From contig JBEIVB010000073.1 of the NCBI GenBank assembly GCA_040374085.1, positions 1 to 13,031 of the forward strand: a stretch of DNA of 13,031 bases, written 5' to 3'. The stretch is from JBEIVB01 sp040374085 (GTDB lineage: Bacteria > Bacteroidota > Bacteroidia > UBA4408). How positions within the stretch are numbered: position 1 is the first letter of the stretch; every line of letters begins with the position of its first letter. Below the pieces are notes generated by a model, which saw only the letters and a list, made by a program, of their open reading frames with translations, ran no database searches and was not told where the DNA came from. This document shows, one piece after another, positions 7,472 through 13,031 of the stretch. A program made the position numbers and the translations under genes.

Positions 7472-7518
7472 GCTGAGAAAACGCCAAAGACCGGGTTTCC
7501 TTTAGAAATTTTATATAC

Positions 7519-8553
7519 ATGATAACGGTAAAGAAGTTGGGCATCTTACTGAGCAAAACAGAGCACCCTTTTGAAAGCGAGGGCGTTCTTAACCCAGCTG
7601 TAATAAAAGCAAACAACACGATACATTTGTTCTATAGGGCCGTTGCCAAAGACAACTATTCCACCATCGGTTACTGCAGATTATCGGGTCCGATGCGCGT
7701 AGAAATACGTTCCAGTAAACCGGCACTCATCCCACAAGCGGAATATGAGTTTCAAGGTTTAGAAGACCCCCGTATTGTTGAAATTGAAGGCACCTACTAT
7801 TTGTCCTATACCGCTTTCAACGGCATCAATGCATTGAGTGCATTGGCTACTTCTACGGATTTGGTTCATTGGAAAAAGCATGGAATCATTGTGCCACAAA
7901 TTACATATGAAGAATTCAGGCATTTTACAGAAGCCGATGGGACCATCCACGAAAAGTACATTCGATTCAATGATTATCAAAAAAGCCATGAAAAACAGGA
8001 TCGAAAAATTTTTCTATGGGATAAAAACCTGATCCTCTTTCCGAGGAAAATAGACAACAAATTTTACTTTCTGCATCGCATTAAACCCGATATACAAATT
8101 GTGGTTGCCATCGAAAATTTGGAGGATTTAACCATTGAATTTTGGCAGGACTACTTTCTTCATTTTGATGAATTTGTTTTGCTTAAGCCAAGATTTCATC
8201 ACGAAGTAAGTTACATAGGCAGTGGTTGTCCACCTATTGAAACTGCCGATGGATGGCTGCTTATTTATCACGGTGTACATGATACTGTAGAAGGATATGT
8301 ATACTCTGCTTGCGCTGCATTGCTTGATTTAAACAATCCACAAAAAGAAATTGCGCGCCTCCCTTATGCATTGTTTTCTCCTGAAAAAGAATGGGAACTT
8401 AAAGGCGAAGTAAACAATGTATGCTTCCCCACTGGAGCCATTGTAGAAGAAGATACGATTTACATCTATTATGGTGCCGCAGACGAAAGAATAGCGGTTG
8501 CCTCTGTAAGTTTAAGAGAGCTGCTAGCCGAATTAGCGTTGTATAAAACATAA
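7519..8553 (+). CDS. GH130-family mannoside phosphorylase or mannosidase
   Basis: A 344-residue protein, the usual size for glycoside hydrolase family 130, which forms a five-bladed beta-propeller. Visible family marks are GVLNPAVI near the start, LFYRAV, GLEDPR at residues 80-85 (Asp83 aligns with the family's catalytic acid), YLSYTAFNG, FLWDKNLILFPRKI, FLHRIKPDIQIV, GSGCPPIETADGWLLIYHG from 234, and PTGAIVEEDTIYIYYGAAD near the end. GH130 enzymes known so far act on beta-mannosides, most by phosphorolysis giving mannose 1-phosphate and some by hydrolysis. I cannot decide the mode or linkage from this sequence. There is no signal peptide, so it should act in the cytoplasm. The glycosyltransferase gene follows 11 bases after the stop, strongly suggesting a joint job. 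AT-rich. Confidence 0.88.
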   Translation: MITVKKLGILLSKTEHPFESEGVLNPAVIKANNTIHLFYRAVAKDNYSTIGYCRLSGPMRVEIRSSKPALIPQAEYEFQGLEDPRIVEIEGTYYLSYTAFNGINALSALATSTDLVHWKKHGIIVPQITYEEFRHFTEADGTIHEKYIRFNDYQKSHEKQDRKIFLWDKNLILFPRKIDNKFYFLHRIKPDIQIVVAIENLEDLTIEFWQDYFLHFDEFVLLKPRFHHEVSYIGSGCPPIETADGWLLIYHGVHDTVEGYVYSACAALLDLNNPQKEIARLPYALFSPEKEWELKGEVNNVCFPTGAIVEEDTIYIYYGAADERIAVASVSLRELLAELALYKT

Positions 8554-8564
8554 AAAAAACAGCC

Positions 8565-10901
8565 ATGAAAACCGACTTTATCCCAGACAAATCAAACCGC
8601 AGCTTTAGTTATGTTAAATCTACGCCCCTCCTATTACCCGTACATAAATATGAAATCATTAAATCGGAAAAATCCCATCCTGAAATTCTATTTATTACTT
8701 CGTTTCCTCCTCGAGAATGCGGAATTGCTACCTATTCCCAAGATTTAATCAACGCGCTAAACAGTCAATTTGAGGATACGTTTCAGTGCGCGGTCTGTGC
8801 TTTAGAATCAGAGAATGAGCAACACATCTATAAACATCCGCCTCTCTACATTCTAAACACCGATAGTCGAAATTCCTTTATAAAAACGGCGTTTCAAATC
8901 AACAAAAACAACAAAATTAAGTTGGTTGTTGTGCAACACGAATTTGGGTTCTTCCATAAAAAAGAAAAAGAGTTTAAGCTCTTACTCGATTCCATTTCGA
9001 AGCCCATTGTATTTATTTTTCATACCGTTCTGCCGAATCCAAATAACGAGTTAAAAAGAAAGGTAGAAGAAATGGTGGCCATATCCTCATCGATTGTTGT
9101 AATGACGTATGACGCCGAAAAAATCTTAAAAAATGACTACGACATAAACAATCATAAAATCAAGATCATTCAACATGGGACACACTTAGTGCCTCCATTG
9201 AATAGAGAAAAGGCGAAAGAACACCATCAACTATCCGACAGATTGGTACTGTCTACTTTTGGTTTATTGAGCAGCAGCAAAAGCATTGAAACCACTTTAA
9301 ATGCCTTACCTACCGTGATTAAATCTTTCCCGAACATAATGTTTTTAGTGTTAGGAAAAACCCATCCAAACGTTGTAAAAAATGAAGGAGAAAAATACCG
9401 AAACATGTTGGAAGAAAAGGTTAAAACCTTGGGTATTGAAAACCATGTTAGGTTTGTAAATCAATACTTGCCTTTGCCGATACTATTGGAGTATTTGCAA
9501 ATTACCGATGTTTACTTGTTTACCTCCAAAGATCCGAATCAAGCAGTTAGCGGCACGTTTTCATATGCGGTGAGCTGTGGCTGTCCTGTAATCTCTACGC
9601 CCATACCACACGCCAAAGAAGTGTTGAGTGATCACAATGGAATGATGATAGATTTTGAAAACCATGAGCAATTGGCAAACGACATAATTTACTTGTTAAA
9701 CAATGAAGAGTTAAGGACTGAAATTTCCATTAGAAGTTTTCAAAAAATGGCTTCTACTGCTTGGCAAAATTCTGCCCTTGCTCATGCCATGCTGTTTGAA
9801 AATTTGCTTGGAAACGCTTTTAAAATAAAGTACCGAACTCCGAAAATCAATTTAAGTCATATTAAAAAAATGACCCGTCATTTTGGAATGATTCAATTTT
9901 CAAAGATTGCGTCTCCTGATATTCAATCGGGCTATACATTAGACGATAATGCAAGGGCGTTACTGGCTATATGTCAGCATTACGAATTGTATAGAAACGA
10001 GGACGATTTTAGTCTAATTCAAACGTATCTAAACTTCATAAAATACTGTTTACAGCCTAACAATCGTTTCTTGAATTATATTAGTTTCAAAAAAGAACGT
10101 ACAAAACAAAACGATGCCGAAAACTTGGAAGACAGCACTGGTAGGGCAATTTGGGCATTAGGCTATGTGGTTTCTTTAAACAAAATTTTGCCTTCAAATT
10201 TTGTTTCTGAGGCTCAACACTTAATCCAAAGGGTAGTTCCGAACCTAGACAAAATACATTCAACTAGAGCCATGGCCTTTATCGTAAAGGGGCTGCACTA
10301 CCAAAACAGACCTGAAAACATGGCTCTGATTAAAACATTTGCCAACCGGTTGATGCACATGTATAAGCATGAAACAACGAGCAATTGGAAATGGTTCGAA
10401 AGCTATTTGACCTACGGCAACAGCTTATTGCCTGAAGCAATGCTGTGCGCCTACTTAAGCACAGAAAATACAGCGTATAAAATGATCGCAATAGAAAGTT
10501 TTGAATTTTTGTTATCGAAAATATTTCAAGACGGAAAAATCAAAGTAGTCTCAAATAAAGGTTGGTTGTATAAAAATAGTTTGGCTGAAAAAGTATTGGG
10601 TGGAGAACAGCCTATTGATGTGGCATATACCGTTTTGGCTTTAAAAAAATTTTATGGAGTATGTAAACACGAAGAGTATAAACAAAAGGCAGAAGTGGCA
10701 TTTTCCTGGTTCTTGGGTAATAATCATTTACGCCAAATCGTTTACAATCCATGCACAGGCGGCTGTTACGATGGTGTAGAAGAACATAATGTAAACCTCA
10801 ATCAGGGTGCAGAGTCAACCATAAGTTACTTAATGGCACGACTGGCGATGGAAAGAATTTTGATTGAAGAACAGAAGTACACCATTTCTGATTGCAGTTA
10901 A
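8565..10901 (+). CDS. GT4-like glycosyltransferase fused to a C-terminal helical (alpha/alpha toroid-like) domain
   Basis: A 778-residue protein without signal peptide or membrane span. Residues about 40-415 look like a GT-B fold glycosyltransferase of family 4: EILFITSFPPRECGIATYSQDL with the N-terminal glycine loop (about 42-60), VVVQHEFGFF, HGTHLV (from 204), LSTFGLLSSSKSIE, and a C-terminal Rossmann half with CGCPVISTPIPHAKEVL. The usual EX7E pair is replaced by Gln326 and Tyr334 (QAVSGTFSY). Residues about 422-778 form a second, helix-rich domain with SGYTLDDNARALLAI (455-469), EDSTGRAIWALGYV, WKWFESYLTYGNSLLPEAML, GGEQPIDVAYTVLALKKF and NLNQGAESTISYLMARLAM. Such spaced helical repeats with conserved acidic turns suggest an (alpha/alpha)6 toroid as in several glycosidase and lyase families; this is inference. 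It is likely co-transcribed with GH130. GDP-mannose as donor is a guess based on that partner. Confidence 0.85.
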   Translation: MKTDFIPDKSNRSFSYVKSTPLLLPVHKYEIIKSEKSHPEILFITSFPPRECGIATYSQDLINALNSQFEDTFQCAVCALESENEQHIYKHPPLYILNTDSRNSFIKTAFQINKNNKIKLVVVQHEFGFFHKKEKEFKLLLDSISKPIVFIFHTVLPNPNNELKRKVEEMVAISSSIVVMTYDAEKILKNDYDINNHKIKIIQHGTHLVPPLNREKAKEHHQLSDRLVLSTFGLLSSSKSIETTLNALPTVIKSFPNIMFLVLGKTHPNVVKNEGEKYRNMLEEKVKTLGIENHVRFVNQYLPLPILLEYLQITDVYLFTSKDPNQAVSGTFSYAVSCGCPVISTPIPHAKEVLSDHNGMMIDFENHEQLANDIIYLLNNEELRTEISIRSFQKMASTAWQNSALAHAMLFENLLGNAFKIKYRTPKINLSHIKKMTRHFGMIQFSKIASPDIQSGYTLDDNARALLAICQHYELYRNEDDFSLIQTYLNFIKYCLQPNNRFLNYISFKKERTKQNDAENLEDSTGRAIWALGYVVSLNKILPSNFVSEAQHLIQRVVPNLDKIHSTRAMAFIVKGLHYQNRPENMALIKTFANRLMHMYKHETTSNWKWFESYLTYGNSLLPEAMLCAYLSTENTAYKMIAIESFEFLLSKIFQDGKIKVVSNKGWLYKNSLAEKVLGGEQPIDVAYTVLALKKFYGVCKHEEYKQKAEVAFSWFLGNNHLRQIVYNPCTGGCYDGVEEHNVNLNQGAESTISYLMARLAMERILIEEQKYTISDCS

Positions 10902-11237
10902 AGGGAGAAGGCATCCGATTGTTTTTCTGTTTTAGTTTCTGGTTCGATTGTCGTGACGTGGTCTTTATTCAGGCACTGCCAGCTTGCTCTCTTCGCTCAT
11001 CCTCGTGCACATAGATGCACCTTTCAAATAAAGATGCCTCAGCCCTATGCTTGGGGCACCCTTCTTCGGCACAGGCCCTTCTTTCGAATTTTATTTGCCT
11101 CAAAATCAACATCTTGTAAATCTATTGTACTATGTTTAGCATAGAACCAAAAAATATATACATCTTTGTAGCGTTCATTTCAAGGTAATGCCTACAACCC
11201 CAGTTTTTCCTGCAAAGTTCCGGCTCGGGGTTAGGGC
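10902..11237. other. Gene-poor stretch with inverted repeats
   Basis: No confident gene is present. GTGCA/TGCAC arms lie at 11005-11009 and 11016-11020. A perfect 8-bp pair CAAATAAA (11025-11032) and TTTATTTG (11090-11097) encloses a TGCCTC/GGGGCA hairpin (11035-11058) and two copies of cccttctt. On the minus strand a 47-codon frame (11112 down to 10969) overlaps this structure; I do not recognise it and do not call it. No clear terminator with a T-run follows the glycosyltransferase gene. Confidence 0.45.
11130..11168 (+). promoter_or_regulatory. Weak candidate promoter and dyad upstream of the PadR gene
   Basis: CATCTTTG at 11161-11168 differs in one base from the Bacteroidota -7 consensus TAnnTTTG. 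TTTA at 11135-11138 is a one-mismatch -33 element (TTTG) about 22 bases upstream. A CTATG/CATAG inverted repeat (11130-11134 and 11140-11144) covers this -33 position and could be an operator, for instance for the PadR protein itself. Confidence 0.3.
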
Positions 11238-11288
11238 ATGAATCCTTTGAAAGGCAAAGAATCCAACTTATCCGATACCCCAAACGGC

Positions 11289-11636
11289 ATGAACCTCGAT
11301 CAAAGCAAAGCGCAAATGCGCAAAGGCCTCTTAGAGTTTTGCATACTCTCGGTATTAGCCGGAGGCGAGGCCTACCCATCGGGCATCTTAGAGCGCTTAA
11401 AACGTTCGGGCCTGCTGGTGGTAGAAGGCACCCTTTACCCTCTGCTTACCCGTTTAAAAAACGACGGCTGGCTGAGCTACCGCTGGGAGGAATCCAATGC
11501 CGGTCCACCCCGAAAATACTATCGCCTAACCGAAGAGGGGCACCGGGCCCTTGCCGAGCTCACCGCAGCCTGGCACACCCTGGTAGATTCCATAAACCAA
11601 ACCCTTGCCTCACAGCCAACCACACCAACCCTATGA
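11289..11636 (+). CDS. PadR-family transcriptional regulator
   Basis: A winged-helix DNA-binding protein of the PadR family, usually a repressor whose targets include its own operon. The family core is plain: KAQMRKGLLEFCILSVLAGG, AYPSGILERLKRSG, the recognition helix VVEGTLYPLLTRLKNDGWL, the wing YRWEESNAGPPRKYYRLTEEGH, then a dimerisation helix. The frame is open from an ATG at 11238, but family members usually begin a few residues before K-x-Q-M-R-K-G, so I prefer the ATG at 11289, giving 115 residues, the typical short length. Its TGA overlaps the ATG of the PspC gene, so the two are translationally coupled, as seen for PadR-PspC pairs in many Bacteroidota. Composition is GC-rich like the left part of the window. 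Confidence 0.9.
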   Translation: MNLDQSKAQMRKGLLEFCILSVLAGGEAYPSGILERLKRSGLLVVEGTLYPLLTRLKNDGWLSYRWEESNAGPPRKYYRLTEEGHRALAELTAAWHTLVDSINQTLASQPTTPTL

Positions 11637-13031
11637 ACAAGACCTTCACCATAAACCTGGGTGGAATAGTTTTCCACATAGAAGAGGATGCATTCGATGT
11701 CCTTAGTCAATACTTAAACGCCATAAAAGGCCATTACACCCATGCTCAGGGTAGGGATGAAATCCTGGCCGACATTGAGGCCAGGCTGGCAGAGCTGCTC
11801 AGCACCAAAGTGGGTAAAAACCGTCAGGCGCTGGTATTGGCCGACATACAGGAAGTTATTGGCCTAATGGGCAAACCCGAAGACATCTTTGATGGCGAAC
11901 CCACCGCGGGGCCCGCTGCACAACCCCAGCCCGAAAAAACCCGCAGAAGGGTATACCGCGATCCGGACGACAAGGTTATTGGCGGGGTTTGCTCGGGTAT
12001 AGCCAACTACTTCGACTTCGACCCGCTTTGGATTCGCTTGGCCTTTGCTGTAAGCTTTTTTGCCTTTGGCAGTGGATTCTTGTTTTATATTCTTCTTCTT
12101 ATAGTAATACCCGAAGCAAAAACCGCCAGCGAAAAATTGGAGATGCGGGGCGAGCGGGTAGACATACACAGCATTGGAAAAACCGTTAACGAGGAATTGG
12201 GCCGGGTAAAAGACAGAGTAAACACCGTTGCTGAGGAAGCCAAAAATTCGGCCAGGCGTGTGCGAAACGATGCCAGAGGGCTAACCGGAAAGGTGTTGAA
12301 TGCCCTTTACGACCTGGTTTATTACACCCTCCGATTTGGAACCAAAATGTTAGCCGCCATATTCATATTGGTGGGATTGGCCCTGATGGTGGCCTTAATG
12401 GGTTCCTTGTTTGGTTTTGGAGGACTGATTCACCTCAGCAACAACGGCATCTCTACTTCATACAGTTTAAAGGATATTTTTCTGATTTTCTTTAACGATG
12501 AAGACAAAATGGCGTTGGTAGGAATAGGACTGTTTTTGATGATTGGCATTCCGCTGCTGATGCTGGTATACAAAGGACTTAGAATCCTGTTTCGCATACC
12601 GGTTCGCAACCGCGCGGTTAGCATCACCGCATCGCTGCTGTTCCTGCTGGGTGTAGCCATTTGCCTGTGGATGGCCGTAGATCTGGCCACCGAATTTAAG
12701 ACCACCGGAAGGCAGGTGCAAGTAGAGGAAATAAAAACACCAAAAGGTGGAGTGTTGTACATAGAAGCCAACAACAACGGACCCATATCGAATGAAGAAG
12801 AGGACGAAGATTTACGGGCTATGGATGGAGAAAGCCGCCTTCAATTGGGCAAATGGAATTTGTTGCGGAGAGAGGGCAAGGCCATCGCTTACGGCAATGC
12901 CCAATTTGACGTGTTACCCTCTAAAACCGATAGCTTCGAATTGGCGATTTTCCGCATTGCCTCCGGTGCCACCAAAAAAGAAGCCACCGCCCGAGCCAAC
13001 AGCATACAATACCGCTTCGCACAAATGGATT
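11633..13031 (+). CDS. PspC-domain inner-membrane protein (3' end outside window)
   Basis: The ATG overlaps the PadR stop, and the frame stays open for 466 codons to the window edge. Residues about 1-90 (MNKTFTINLGGIVFHIEEDAF...RDEILADIEARLAELL...VLADIQEVIGLMGKPEDIF) are the soluble N-terminal region common in Bacteroidota PspC proteins. Residues 104-164 are the PspC domain (RRVYRDPDDKVIGGVCSGIANYF, then DPLWIRLAFAV and a membrane span ending in VIPE). An amphipathic, charged linker follows at about 165-235, with spans at about 239-266, 293-315 and 331-352 and then a soluble C-terminal part that is cut off. PspC in other bacteria is a membrane sensor of the phage-shock envelope-stress response; the role here is inferred from that and from the coupled PadR regulator. 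Confidence 0.9.
   Translation, partial: MNKTFTINLGGIVFHIEEDAFDVLSQYLNAIKGHYTHAQGRDEILADIEARLAELLSTKVGKNRQALVLADIQEVIGLMGKPEDIFDGEPTAGPAAQPQPEKTRRRVYRDPDDKVIGGVCSGIANYFDFDPLWIRLAFAVSFFAFGSGFLFYILLLIVIPEAKTASEKLEMRGERVDIHSIGKTVNEELGRVKDRVNTVAEEAKNSARRVRNDARGLTGKVLNALYDLVYYTLRFGTKMLAAIFILVGLALMVALMGSLFGFGGLIHLSNNGISTSYSLKDIFLIFFNDEDKMALVGIGLFLMIGIPLLMLVYKGLRILFRIPVRNRAVSITASLLFLLGVAICLWMAVDLATEFKTTGRQVQVEEIKTPKGGVLYIEANNNGPISNEEEDEDLRAMDGESRLQLGKWNLLRREGKAIAYGNAQFDVLPSKTDSFELAIFRIASGATKKEATARANSIQYRFAQMD

Noticed and set aside
11035..11058. Rho-independent terminator (TGCCTC/GGGGCA hairpin)
   Set aside because: The stem is only six pairs with a G-U, and no T-run follows.
12430..12786. 118-codon minus-strand frame
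   Set aside because: It is antisense to the membrane-span region of the PspC protein, whose domains are clear on the plus strand.

Overview
The window looks like part of a Bacteroidota chromosome. Three secreted proteins end in type IX secretion system (T9SS) type A sorting tails (Y/F-PNP...GVY...K-L-I/M-IQ). The regulators and the PadR-PspC pair are also of kinds common in that phylum, and Shine-Dalgarno sequences are mostly absent. I cannot name the genus.

Region 1 (1-6407), GC-rich: a same-strand chain of surface or secreted protein genes. The first is a very large Cys-rich beta-helix protein whose 5' end lies outside the window. It is followed by a jelly-roll-like secreted protein and a propeller-like secreted protein. 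Each gene ends in ATACAATGA, in which the stop overlaps an ATG. The last two genes share a 223-bp, about 94% identical sorting-tail segment that includes the next start codon. Two remnants surround the third gene: a frameshifted signal-peptide start (4615-4711) and a collapsed gene reduced to a start plus a sorting tail (6231-6407). The array appears to have been reshaped by recombination between tails.

Region 2 (about 6408-10901), clearly more AT-rich: about 350 bases without a recognisable gene but dense in short inverted repeats, then an AraC-type regulator, a GH130 mannoside phosphorylase/mannosidase-type enzyme, and a large protein fusing a GT4-like glycosyltransferase to a C-terminal helical domain. 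None of the three has a signal peptide, so they are probably cytoplasmic. The GH130 and GT genes are 11 bases apart. A plausible but unproven role is synthesis and turnover of an intracellular mannose-containing glycan under the adjacent regulator. The GT domain has QX7Y where GT4 enzymes usually have EX7E. The composition shift suggests a separately acquired module.

Region 3 (10902-13031): about 340 bases without a confident gene but with inverted repeats and a weak promoter, then a PadR regulator overlapping by ATGA a PspC-domain membrane protein that runs off the right edge. This is a typical Bacteroidota envelope-stress or regulatory pair, and its composition again resembles region 1.
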